Of a stretch of DNA of 64,000 bases, positions 54,297 to 61,794 are shown one piece after another. The stretch lies in assembly GCF_020884795.1 (NCBI RefSeq), contig NZ_BBZF01000014.1:124001-188000 (forward strand), given 5' to 3'. Position numbers and translations under genes: made by a program. Position 1 is the stretch's first letter. Each line of letters begins with the position of its first letter. A model generated the notes under the pieces. The model had not been told where the DNA came from. It was given only the letters and a program-made list of their open reading frames with translations, and did no database searches. The stretch is from Micromonospora okii (GTDB lineage: Bacteria > Actinomycetota > Actinomycetes > Mycobacteriales > Micromonosporaceae).

Positions 54297-55012
54297 CGGG
54301 CACCCCCGGCGACCGGGACGGCGGGAGCCGGCGCGACCGGCTTGAGGGCGCGCAGCGCGTACACCAGGTCGGGGCGCACCTTCGCGACGGTGACCACCGT
54401 GGTCGCGGTGATCAGCCCCTCGCCGACGCCGATCAGCAGGTGGACCCCGGCCATGGTGCCGGCCAGGCCGCCCAGGTTCCCGCCGAGGTCGGTGGTGCCG
54501 CCCAGCCAGTACTGCACGACGAAGCCCATCGCGGCGACCACGACGCTGACCAGCGCCGAGACGAAGGCGGTCACGCCGAGGCCGGCCGGGGTGCGGGGCA
54601 GCACCCGCAGCAGGAGCGCGATCAGCAGGTACGCCGCCGCGGTGCCGAACACGGCCATGTTGGTGATGTTGAGCCCGAGCATCGCCACCCCGCCGTCGCC
54701 GAAGACCAGGGCCTGCACGACCAGCACGACCGCCACGCAGAGCGCGCCGATCCACGGGCCGACCAGCAGCGCGGCGAGCGCGCCGCCGAGCAGGTGGCCG
54801 CTGACCCCGGCGGTGAGGAGGGGAAAGTTGAGCATCTGGACGGCGAAGATGAACGCGGCGACGAGCCCGGCCATCGGGGCCAGCCGGTCGTCCAGGTCGC
54901 GCCGGCCGCGCAGCACGCAGAGGGCCAGCACGACCAGCGCGAACGCGGCGAAGACGGCGGCCACGGGGCCGTCGATGATCCCGTTCGAGATGTGCATCGC
55001 CAGGGTTTCCAC
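54293..55012 (-). CDS. ECF transporter substrate-binding protein (CbiM/NikM-type)
   Basis: Encodes 239 residues, six to seven membrane helices. MHISNGIIDGP at residues 6-16 matches the metal-binding N-terminus of CbiM/NikM; family structures bind metal with the terminal amine, His2 and a later His (here SGHLLGG). The GTG at 55012 is set by GGGAGGTC upstream and would add METLA before the critical Met-His; the ATG at 54997 gives the canonical N-terminus but lacks a ribosome-binding site. First gene of the four-gene operon, behind the Nur-like box. Confidence 0.92.
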   Translation of the reverse strand: METLAMHISNGIIDGPVAAVFAAFALVVLALCVLRGRRDLDDRLAPMAGLVAAFIFAVQMLNFPLLTAGVSGHLLGGALAALLVGPWIGALCVAVVLVVQALVFGDGGVAMLGLNITNMAVFGTAAAYLLIALLLRVLPRTPAGLGVTAFVSALVSVVVAAMGFVVQYWLGGTTDLGGNLGGLAGTMAGVHLLIGVGEGLITATTVVTVAKVRPDLVYALRALKPVAPAPAVPVAGGAR

Positions 55013-55057
55013 GCGACCTCCCGGGACGCGGCGGGCGGGCCCACGCCGACGGGGATC

Positions 55058-55097
55058 AGCCTATTTCCATCGATGCCTTCTTGCCAATGGCTTGCAA
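55058..55097 (-). promoter_or_regulatory. Promoter with Nur-like nickel operator of the ECF transporter operon
   Basis: On the minus strand TTGGCA (55082-55087) and TAGGCT (55058-55063) are 18 nt apart. TTGCAAGCCATTGGCAA (55081-55097) is tTGCaa-N5-ttGCAA-like, with one mismatch, the box reported for the nickel repressor Nur in Streptomyces, and it covers the -35. Confidence 0.65.
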
Positions 55098-55186
55098 CAG
55101 CGCGTGACTCCATGTCGGCGAACCGGGGCGGTCCCCGTGCGCGCGTCACCGCCATGTCGGCGAGCTGCCGGGCGGGGCTCCGGCGG

Positions 55187-55192
55187 TAGGGT
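55187..55192 (+). promoter_or_regulatory. Leaderless -10 box of bcp
   Basis: TAGGGT ends 7 nt before the ATG at 55200. Confidence 0.6.
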
Positions 55193-55199
55193 TGCGGCC

Positions 55200-55676
55200 A
55201 TGACCTCGCCCGCCCGCCTCCAGCCCGGCGACCCCGCGCCCGACTTCACCCTGCCGACCGACACCGGGGAGACGCTGTCCCTGGCCGACCTGCGCGGCCG
55301 GACGGTGATCCTGTACGCCTACCCCGCCGCCATGACCCCCGGCTGCACCAAGCAGGCGTGCGACTTCCGCGACTCGCTCGACTCGCTCAGGGCTGCGGGC
55401 TACGAGGTGGTCGGCATCTCCCCGGACAAGCCGGAGAAGCTGGCGAAGTTCCGCGAGCGGGACGCCATCACGTTCCCCCTCGTCGCCGACGCCGACAAGG
55501 CGGTGCTGACCGCGTACGGCGCGTACGGCGAGAAGCAGTCGTACGGCCGGACGGTGACCGGGGTGATCCGGTCCACCTTCGTCATCGACCCGGACGGGAA
55601 GGTCGAGCGGGCGCTGTACAACGTCAGGGCCACCGGGCACGTCGCCAAGCTGCGCCGCGACCTCGGGCTGGACTGA
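55200..55676 (+). CDS. bcp: Thioredoxin-dependent peroxiredoxin (Bcp/PrxQ)
   Basis: Encodes 158 residues. It reduces peroxides with a Cys pair: MTPGCTKQACDFRD has the peroxidatic Cys49 and resolving Cys54, the CxxxxC layout of PrxQ. GDPAPDFTLPTDTGETLSL at the N-terminus and STFVIDPDGKVERAL later are typical. Cytoplasmic. The leaderless ATG follows TAGGGT. Its promoter is about 100 bp from the divergent Nur-boxed operon. Confidence 0.94.
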   Translation: MTSPARLQPGDPAPDFTLPTDTGETLSLADLRGRTVILYAYPAAMTPGCTKQACDFRDSLDSLRAAGYEVVGISPDKPEKLAKFRERDAITFPLVADADKAVLTAYGAYGEKQSYGRTVTGVIRSTFVIDPDGKVERALYNVRATGHVAKLRRDLGLD

Positions 55677-55695
55677 GACTGTCACCCCGCCCCGC

Positions 55696-55701
55696 TACGG
55701 T
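55696..55701 (+). promoter_or_regulatory. Leaderless -10 box of the HNH gene
   Basis: TACGGT ends 6 nt before the GTG at 55708. Confidence 0.45.
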
Positions 55702-55707
55702 GCGCGT

Positions 55708-56310
55708 GTGGCCCCCTACAAGCACACCGTGGAGAAGCTAACCGCCGCAGCGGCGCAGGCCCACAGCGTCACCGAGGTGATGCGGCTGCTGGGCGTGCGC
55801 GTCAGCGGGGGCTCGCACGCCCATATCAGCCGCCAGCTCAAGCGCTTCGGCATCGACACCTCGCACTTCACCGGGCAAGCACACAACCGGGGCAAGCGCG
55901 GGGTAGGGCCCCGGGTGCCCGCGTCGGCGCTCCTGACCCGACGGCCCGAGGGGGCGCGACGGGTGGCGGGGGCTCGCCTGAAACGGGCACTGGCGTTCAT
56001 CGGGCTGCCGGAGGAGTGCGAGGCGTGCGGCATCGGCCCTGTGTGGCAGGGGGCGGCCCTCACCCTGCACGTCGACCACATCAACGGTGACTTCCTGGAC
56101 AACCGGCCGCGCAACCTGCGCCTGCTCTGCCCCAACTGCCACAGCCAGACCGCCACGTACGCCGGGGCCCGCCGGCCGGCGGCCGTCACGCCCGACGTGG
56201 TCTACGATCCGAAGGCCGTGACACCAACCGGCTTCCCGATCGGCAGGCGCCTACGTTGGTCGCCTCAGTGGTCGTGGAAGATGACGGTGTACACGATCAA
56301 GGGGCCGTAG
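55708..56310 (+). CDS. HNH endonuclease with N-terminal DNA-binding helices
   Basis: Encodes 200 residues. The N-terminal 55 residues look like a helix-turn-helix (VTEVMRLLGVRVSGGSHAHI then SRQLKRFGIDTSHF), a form common in phage and mobile HNH proteins. The HNH core is at about 104-147: CEACGIG, LTLHVDHINGDFLDNRP and LLCPNCHSQT, with two CxxC zinc pairs, catalytic His and Asn. The last 10 nt, including the TAG stop, lie inside the tRNA gene at 56301. This suggests a mobile or homing origin. Target unknown. Confidence 0.88.
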   Translation: MAPYKHTVEKLTAAAAQAHSVTEVMRLLGVRVSGGSHAHISRQLKRFGIDTSHFTGQAHNRGKRGVGPRVPASALLTRRPEGARRVAGARLKRALAFIGLPEECEACGIGPVWQGAALTLHVDHINGDFLDNRPRNLRLLCPNCHSQTATYAGARRPAAVTPDVVYDPKAVTPTGFPIGRRLRWSPQWSWKMTVYTIKGP

Positions 56311-56374
56311 CCCAACGGCAGGAGGCATGCGGTTTAGGTCCGTACCAGTGCGGGTTCGAATCCCGCCGGCCCCA
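56301..56374 (+). tRNA. Class I tRNA with anticodon UAG
   Basis: Acceptor stem GGGGCCG/CGGCCCC is perfect; T arm GCGGG-TTCGAAT-CCCGC is perfect; anticodon stem TGCGG/CCGTA has one G-U; loop TTTAGGT gives anticodon TAG (56335-56337) with G37. D arm GCCC/AGGC has one mismatch. The variable loop is five bases (CCAGT), so this is not a normal long-arm tRNA-Leu, though UAG reads the Leu codon CUA. CCA is not encoded; discriminator is A. It overlaps the HNH gene by 10 nt. Confidence 0.75.
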
Positions 56375-56503
56375 CTTCCACCCCGTCCGAAACCTTCCCC
56401 GGCCAGGTGTCGGACGCACCGCCCACCGGCGGCACCGGTGGCCGGTTGTCGGGCGTGTCACGATCGCGGGTCCGGCCAGGCGGCGCGACGGCAGGATGGT
56501 CGG

Positions 56504-57049
56504 GTGAGCCTGCGCTTCGTCCTCGACCCTGACCTCACCGCCGACCTGCGGGAACAGATCGTCTCCCTCTGGGTCGACGTCACCAACGCCGGCGGGGCGG
56601 TCGGCTTCGTCGCACCCGTCACCGCCGCCGACGTCCGTCCCGTCGCGGAGGCGGCCTTCGCCGGCGTCGCCGACGGCCCGGACCGGCTGCTCGTCGGGTA
56701 CGACGGCGGGCGTCCCGTGGCCGTGCTGATCTTCGCAGACAACCGGTTCGACCTCAAGGCGCACTGGTGCGTGCTGAAGCGCGTGATGGTGCACCCCGAC
56801 ACCCAGGGCCTCGGGTACGGCGCGGCGCTGATGCGCGAGGCGGAGCGGCTCGGCCGGAAGGCGGGGCGGGAGGCGCTGCACGTCACCGTGCGGGACGGGC
56901 TGGGGCTGGAGCGGTTCTACGCGCGGCTCGGGTACCGGGAGGTGGGCCGGCTGCCGGGCGCGTTGCGGGTCGCCCCGGGCGACGACCGGGACGAGGTGCT
57001 CATGTGGCTCGACCTGACCGCCGGCAACACGCCGGGCGAGCCGGGCTAG
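56504..57049 (+). CDS. GNAT family N-acetyltransferase
   Basis: Encodes 181 residues. The acetyl-CoA loop is VHPDTQGLGYGAALMREAER (about 97-116), with the beta strands LLVGYDGGRPVAVLIF before it and ALHVTVRDGLGLERFYARLG after. A complete GNAT fold. Substrate unknown. The GTG start has AGGA 8 nt upstream. Its TAG stop is part of a CTAG that also stops the MOSC gene on the other strand. Confidence 0.85.
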   Translation: MSLRFVLDPDLTADLREQIVSLWVDVTNAGGAVGFVAPVTAADVRPVAEAAFAGVADGPDRLLVGYDGGRPVAVLIFADNRFDLKAHWCVLKRVMVHPDTQGLGYGAALMREAERLGRKAGREALHVTVRDGLGLERFYARLGYREVGRLPGALRVAPGDDRDEVLMWLDLTAGNTPGEPG

Positions 57050-57993
57050 CCGGACGAGCCGGGCCAGGCGGACGGGCCGGGCCAGGCGGACGGGCCGGGC
57101 CAGGCGGACGGGCCGGGCCAGGCGGACGGGCCGGGCCAGGCGGACGGGCCGGGCCAGGCGGACGGGCCGGGCCCGGGCTGGGACGGCACCTCCACCGGGT
57201 CGCCGACGCGCACCGTGCCCGGCCCCTCCGGCACGAGGTGCAGCCCGAACAGGAGTTCCCCGCCGATGTTGCGGTGCCGGCCGAGGGTGCGCAGCGGTTC
57301 CCTGCCGCGTACCCCCGTCTCCTGGTCGGTGGTGGTGACCACGCAGCGGCCACAGCCCCCGGCGGCGCGAAACCGGGCGGAGCCGATCCGCAGCCGCCGG
57401 CCGGCCCAGCCGTCCTCGGCCCAGGCGGGCGCGCCCGCCACGACCAGGTTGGGCCGGAACCGGGCCATCGGCAGGGGTGCCTCGCCGGCCTCGGCGAGCC
57501 AGCCGTTGAGCGCGTCGAGGGAGGCGGCGACGGCCAGCAGCAGGGGGTAGTCGTCGGCGAAGCTGACCTGGTCGCCGGTGTCGTGGGCGCGCGTGCCGGG
57601 GGCCTGGTGCCGGGTGGGCCGGGCCAGGTGGACGAGGCGGACCGGGCGGCCGAGCAGGGCGGTGAGCCAGTCATCGGCGGCCGGGCCGGCGGGCAGCGCG
57701 GGGACCGGGAGCCGGTTGCGGAACACCCGCACGGGCAGCGGCGGCGTGTCTGCCGGGGCGGCGACGGGGAGGTCGGGCCGGTCGGCGGCGCGCAGCAGCA
57801 GGCCGCCGTCGCGGGGCTCGACCCGCAGCCGGGCCAGCGCGGTGGTCTCCCGCTGGGTGACGCCGACGCCGTCGGCGTCGACCACCATCCAGCGCCGATC
57901 GCCGGCCAGGCCCCACGGCTCGACGCGGGCGGCGTCGTGGTCGAGGCGGTGGCAGCCCTTGACCGGGTACGTGTGCAGGGCCGCGAGCCTCAC
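57046..57993 (-). CDS. MOSC domain protein (YcbX-like) with SAWPGP repeat tail
   Basis: Encodes 315 residues. N-terminal MOSC_N domain (YPVKGCHRLDHDAARVEPWG) and a C-terminal MOSC barrel (FRPNLVVAGAPAWAEDGW, GGCGRCVVTTTDQETG with the molybdenum-ligand Cys, FGLHLVPEGPGTVRVGD). Members bind molybdenum cofactor and reduce N-hydroxylated compounds. The last about 42 residues are six-residue SAWPGP repeats, encoded by an 18-bp array, and not part of the fold. GTG start with no ribosome-binding site. Partner reductase not seen. Confidence 0.88.
   Translation of the reverse strand: MRLAALHTYPVKGCHRLDHDAARVEPWGLAGDRRWMVVDADGVGVTQRETTALARLRVEPRDGGLLLRAADRPDLPVAAPADTPPLPVRVFRNRLPVPALPAGPAADDWLTALLGRPVRLVHLARPTRHQAPGTRAHDTGDQVSFADDYPLLLAVAASLDALNGWLAEAGEAPLPMARFRPNLVVAGAPAWAEDGWAGRRLRIGSARFRAAGGCGRCVVTTTDQETGVRGREPLRTLGRHRNIGGELLFGLHLVPEGPGTVRVGDPVEVPSQPGPGPSAWPGPSAWPGPSAWPGPSAWPGPSAWPGPSAWPGSSG
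57051..57176 (-). repeat. 18-bp in-frame tandem repeat, 7 units
   Basis: CGGACGGGCCGGGCCAGG runs in seven units (five exact, first and last variant) from 57051 to 57176. It encodes the C-terminal SAWPGP tail of the MOSC protein and begins directly at its stop codon. Confidence 0.9.
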
Positions 57994-58160
57994 CGGGCGA
58001 GCCGCTTGGGGAAGGCGGCGACCGGGGCGAGCCGGGTGTGGGCGATGGCCCGCCTCAGCTTCGTCGCGTACACGGGAGGGTTGTACCAGTTCCGGGCGAC
58101 GTGTGGGGGGCTCTCGCCCGCCGGAGGGTGGACGGGCGGACCGGCTCGGCGTCGAGTCAG

Positions 58161-58166
58161 TAGCAT
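58161..58166 (+). promoter_or_regulatory. Leaderless -10 box of the LCP gene
   Basis: TAGCAT ends 7 nt before the ATG at 58174, which supports that ATG over the one nine bases earlier. Confidence 0.55.
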
Positions 58167-58173
58167 GCCCGGC

Positions 58174-59226
58174 ATGCCTGAACGCCAACAGCTCGCCGGC
58201 TTCACGCCGCCCGGCCCGGTGGACGCTGCCCCCGACGTGGAGCGGCCCCGACGGCCACGTCGCCGGGCCCGCCGGATCGTGCTCGTCACGCTGCTGGTGG
58301 TCGCCCTGCTCGGGGCGGGCGGCGTCGGGGCGGCGGCGTTCTACCTGCGCTCGGTGGAGAAGGACATCGAGCGGGTGGACGCCTTCGCGGAGGTGCCGCG
58401 GGAGAACCGGCCGCCGGTGGTGGCCGGGGACGCGATGAACATCATGATCCTGGGCAGCGACTCCCGGGACCCGGACGGGACCGCCGGCTCGCGGACCGAC
58501 ACGATCATCCTGGCCCACCTGCCGAAGGACCGGAAGAGCGCGCAGCTCGTCTCGATTCCCCGGGACACGTGGGTGCGCGTCCCCCGGTCGAAGGACGGGC
58601 AGGGCGGCCGGGACGCCAAGATCAACGCCGCGTACGCGTGGGGTGGCATCCCGCTGATGGTGCAGACCGTCGAGGAGTTCACCCAGGTTCGCGTCGACCA
58701 CGTGGCGGTGGTCGACTTCGCCGGCTTCACGGAGATCATCGACGCCCTCGGCGGCGTCGACATCACCGCGGAGAAGACCTTCACCTCCATCCACCCGCCG
58801 TTCCGCACGTTCCGGCAGGGGACGCAGACGATGGACGGCGAGACCGCCCTGGACTACGCCCGGCAGCGCAAGCAGTTCCCGGACGGCGACTTCGCCCGGA
58901 TCCGCCACCAGCAGCAGGTCATCAAGGCGATCCTGGACAAGGCCGCCTCCGGCGGCATCCTCACCAGCCCGGGTCGGCTCAACGACTTCGTCAAGGCGAC
59001 CTCGGCGGCCGTCTCCGTCGACAGGGAGATGTCCCTGGTGGACATGGCGACGGACCTGCGCGGGCTGCGCGGTCGGAACCTGGTCTTCTTCACCAGCCCG
59101 ACGCGGGGCACGGGGAGGATGGGCAGCGAGAGCGTCGTCTTCGCCGACACCGCCAGGGCGAAGACCTTCTACGACGCGGTACGCCGGGACGCGGTGCCGG
59201 AGATCCTCGACGCCGCCAGGAAGTAG
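58174..59226 (+). CDS. LytR-CpsA-Psr (LCP) family cell-wall glycopolymer ligase
   Basis: Encodes 350 residues. A short Arg-rich cytoplasmic part, one membrane helix (about 35-57), then the LCP domain outside: ILGSDSRDPDGTAGSRTDTI (about 90), SIPRDTWVRVPRS, INAAYAWGG, LGGVDITAE and LDYARQRKQFPDGDFARIRH are family hallmarks with the Arg/Asp residues that bind the polyprenyl diphosphate. It moves a glycopolymer from lipid carrier to peptidoglycan. The polysaccharide operon starts 106 bp later on the same strand and may make the polymer. Confidence 0.93.
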   Translation: MPERQQLAGFTPPGPVDAAPDVERPRRPRRRARRIVLVTLLVVALLGAGGVGAAAFYLRSVEKDIERVDAFAEVPRENRPPVVAGDAMNIMILGSDSRDPDGTAGSRTDTIILAHLPKDRKSAQLVSIPRDTWVRVPRSKDGQGGRDAKINAAYAWGGIPLMVQTVEEFTQVRVDHVAVVDFAGFTEIIDALGGVDITAEKTFTSIHPPFRTFRQGTQTMDGETALDYARQRKQFPDGDFARIRHQQQVIKAILDKAASGGILTSPGRLNDFVKATSAAVSVDREMSLVDMATDLRGLRGRNLVFFTSPTRGTGRMGSESVVFADTARAKTFYDAVRRDAVPEILDAARK

Positions 59227-59332
59227 GACGTCGTTCTGTCCTGTCGGCCCTGGTGACGCACCCGTCGCGCTCGTATCCTTCGTGCGCCCCCGCGGACCAA
59301 CCTGCCGTGGCGGCCACGGGGGAAGGACCGAC

Positions 59333-60835
59333 ATGTCAGGTCAATCGGCGACGGGTGACCATGCCACGGTCGCGCCGCGGGACGCACCGGTGACAGCGCA
59401 GGGCCCCGGCCACGGGCCGCGGGTCCCCGCCGCCCGTGCCGACGGCGAGCGGCCGGGCGTCCCCGGCCTGGACACCACGGCGGTGCTGCCGTACGCGGGG
59501 TCGCGCGCCTCCCGGCGCACCCGGTGGCTGCGGGCCTGGATGATGACCGCTCCGGTGGACGTCGTCGCCCTGCTCGTGCCGCTGGCGCTCACCCACCAGT
59601 ACTGGCGCGGGACGCTGGTGATGGCCGGGCTGACCGTCGTGTTCTTCGCGGCGGGCGGCCTGTACCGGGCCCGCCGGCACGTCAGCTTCCTCGACGAGCT
59701 GCCCAGCCTCTTCGGCCGGCTGCTGGCCTGCGGCGCCATCGTGGCCATCGTCGCCGCCCTGCGCCACGAGTCGGCCGAGTACGTGCTGGGCTTCGTCCGT
59801 GGGGTGGGCCTCGCCGCCGGGCTGGTCCTCGTCGGCCGCGCGGCGACCCGCGAGTTCGCGATCGTCGCGCGCAAGCGCCGCTGGGTGGAGCACAACGCGA
59901 TCGTGATCGGCAGCGGGCCGACGGCGGTGGAGCTGGCCCGCCTGCTGCGCCGCTACCCCCAGTACGGGCTGCGCTTCGTCGGTTGCGTCGACGCCCGGAC
60001 GCGGCCCGCGCCCAGCGCGCACCCGCTGATCGGCACGCTCGACCAGCTCGACAAGCTCGTGGCGATGGTCGAGTGCGAGGTGCTGCTCATCGCCGACCCG
60101 GAGTGCCCGGAGCCGGTGCTGATGGAGATCCTGCGCCGGCCGGGCAACGCGGAATGCGACCTCTGGGCGGTGCCCGCGCTCTGGGGCTCGCGCTCCTCCG
60201 GCGACCACATCGGGGCGATCCCGATCGTCAAGGTCGGCGACGTCACCCTCTCCGGCCCCCGGTGGGCGCTCAAGCGCGCGTCGGACATCGCCTTCGCCTC
60301 GGTGGCGCTGCTGGCGCTGAGCCCGGTGCTGCTGCTCTGCGCCGTCGCGACGTTCCTCGACGGCGGGCGGGGCATCTTCTTCCACCAGGAGCGGATCGGC
60401 CGGCACGGCAAGCCGTTCCACATCGTCAAGTTCCGCTCGATGCGGCCGGTGGACGAGCACGAGTCGCAGACGAACTGGTCGATCGCGCACGACCGGCGGG
60501 TGGGCCCGATCGGGCGGTTCATGCGCCGGACGTCCCTGGACGAGCTGCCGCAGTTGTGGAACATCCTGCGCGGCGACATGAGCGTGGTGGGGCCGCGCCC
60601 GGAGCGCCCGCACTTCGTGGAGAAGTTCTCCGCCGAGTACCCCACCTACTCCATGCGCCACCGGGCGCCGGTCGGGCTCACCGGGCTGGCGCAGGTCAGC
60701 GGGCTGCGCGGGGACACTCCGATCTCCGACCGGGCGCGCTTCGACAACTACTACATCGAGAACTGGTCGCTGTGGCTGGACGCCAAGGTGCTGCTGCGCA
60801 CCGTGGCGGAGGTCTTCCGTGGGGGTGGGCGTTGA
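59333..60835 (+). CDS. Polyprenyl-phosphate sugar-1-phosphate transferase (WcaJ/WbaP-type)
   Basis: Encodes 500 residues. About four N-terminal membrane helices (70-165), a CoA-binding-like cytosolic domain (NAIVIGSGPTAVELARLLRR, about 187), then one re-entrant helix (LKRASDIAFASVALLALSPV, about 318) and the bacterial sugar transferase domain with KFRSMRP, RRTSLDELPQLWNILRGDMS and VVGPRPERP. It places the first sugar phosphate on undecaprenyl phosphate to start a repeat unit. ATG with GGAAGGA upstream. It opens an operon with three further genes by overlapping starts. Confidence 0.93.
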   Translation: MSGQSATGDHATVAPRDAPVTAQGPGHGPRVPAARADGERPGVPGLDTTAVLPYAGSRASRRTRWLRAWMMTAPVDVVALLVPLALTHQYWRGTLVMAGLTVVFFAAGGLYRARRHVSFLDELPSLFGRLLACGAIVAIVAALRHESAEYVLGFVRGVGLAAGLVLVGRAATREFAIVARKRRWVEHNAIVIGSGPTAVELARLLRRYPQYGLRFVGCVDARTRPAPSAHPLIGTLDQLDKLVAMVECEVLLIADPECPEPVLMEILRRPGNAECDLWAVPALWGSRSSGDHIGAIPIVKVGDVTLSGPRWALKRASDIAFASVALLALSPVLLLCAVATFLDGGRGIFFHQERIGRHGKPFHIVKFRSMRPVDEHESQTNWSIAHDRRVGPIGRFMRRTSLDELPQLWNILRGDMSVVGPRPERPHFVEKFSAEYPTYSMRHRAPVGLTGLAQVSGLRGDTPISDRARFDNYYIENWSLWLDAKVLLRTVAEVFRGGGR

Positions 60836-61794
60836 CGGACGTTTCGGTCGTGATCCCGACGACGGGCAGGCCCAGCCTCGCCGAGGCGGTGCTGTCGGCG
60901 CGGGCGCAGCGGGGGGTCTCCGTGCGCGTCGTGGTCGTCTGCGACCTGGCCGAGGTGCCGGCGACCGTGGACGCGTTGCGCGGTCAGATCGACGAGGTGG
61001 TGTGCACCGGGGGCGGCCGGCGTGGCTCGTACGCGCGCAACCTCGGGGTCGCCCACGCCGCGCCCGGCAGCCACGTGGCGTTCCTGGACGACGACGACGC
61101 CTGGCTGCCGACCAAGCTGGCGGTCCAGCTCCCCGTCCTGGAGCGGCTGGCCGCCGACGGCTGGCAGCCGATCGTGTCGTCGCGGATCCTCCAACGCAAG
61201 GCCGGCGCGGAGCCGCTGCCGACGGCGACGCCCACCGAGCTGATCGGCGCGGACGCCCGGCCGGAGGACTACCTGTTCCGCCGCCGCCGCCTCGGCGTCG
61301 GCCGCCAGTCGCTGGCCACCTCGACGCTGCTGACCACCCGGGCGCTCGCCATCGCCTGCCCGTGGGACGAGACCCTCCCCCGCCACCAGGACTGGGACTG
61401 GCTGGTCCGGGCGGCCCGCCTGCCCGGCACGCGGATCGCGCAGGTGCCGGAGGCCACCACCGTCTACACCGTGGGCAGCCCCGGGTCCATCTCGGCGGGC
61501 GCCGACTGGCGCACGTCATGGCAGTGGGCGAGCCGGTGGGAGGGGGTGTGGGCGCCGGAGACGTTCGCCGACTTCGTCGCCGCCCAGACCCTGCGGTACG
61601 CGCTCCAGGCCCGCGACTGGGCGGGCGCGCGCGAGCTGGTGCGCGCCATCCGGCGCAACTCGCCGCCGTCGGCGCCCAACGCCACCATCGCCGCGCTGGG
61701 CCTCGTGCCCCGGTCCACCCTGGAAAGGCTCGCCATGCGCCGCTCCCGCGCCGCCTCCCGTCCCGCCGCGCGGCCGGCCGGCGGGGCCCGCTGA
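60832..61794 (+). CDS. Glycosyltransferase family 2
   Basis: Encodes 320 residues. GT-A fold: VSVVIPTTGRPSLAEAVLSA at the start, AFLDDDDAWLPTKL at about 84-97 with the metal-binding DxD, and RHQDWDWLVRAARLPG as acceptor/base region. It starts at a TTG overlapping the previous TGA (TTGA), so is translationally coupled. Adds a sugar to the growing lipid-linked repeat; sugar unknown. The C-terminal 30 residues are Arg/Ala/Pro-rich. Confidence 0.88.
   Translation: MTDVSVVIPTTGRPSLAEAVLSARAQRGVSVRVVVVCDLAEVPATVDALRGQIDEVVCTGGGRRGSYARNLGVAHAAPGSHVAFLDDDDAWLPTKLAVQLPVLERLAADGWQPIVSSRILQRKAGAEPLPTATPTELIGADARPEDYLFRRRRLGVGRQSLATSTLLTTRALAIACPWDETLPRHQDWDWLVRAARLPGTRIAQVPEATTVYTVGSPGSISAGADWRTSWQWASRWEGVWAPETFADFVAAQTLRYALQARDWAGARELVRAIRRNSPPSAPNATIAALGLVPRSTLERLAMRRSRAASRPAARPAGGAR

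Noticed and set aside
55013..55199. Cobalamin riboswitch before the ECF metal transporter
   Set aside because: No B12-box-like sequence or suitable stem set was seen; a Nur-like box fits better.
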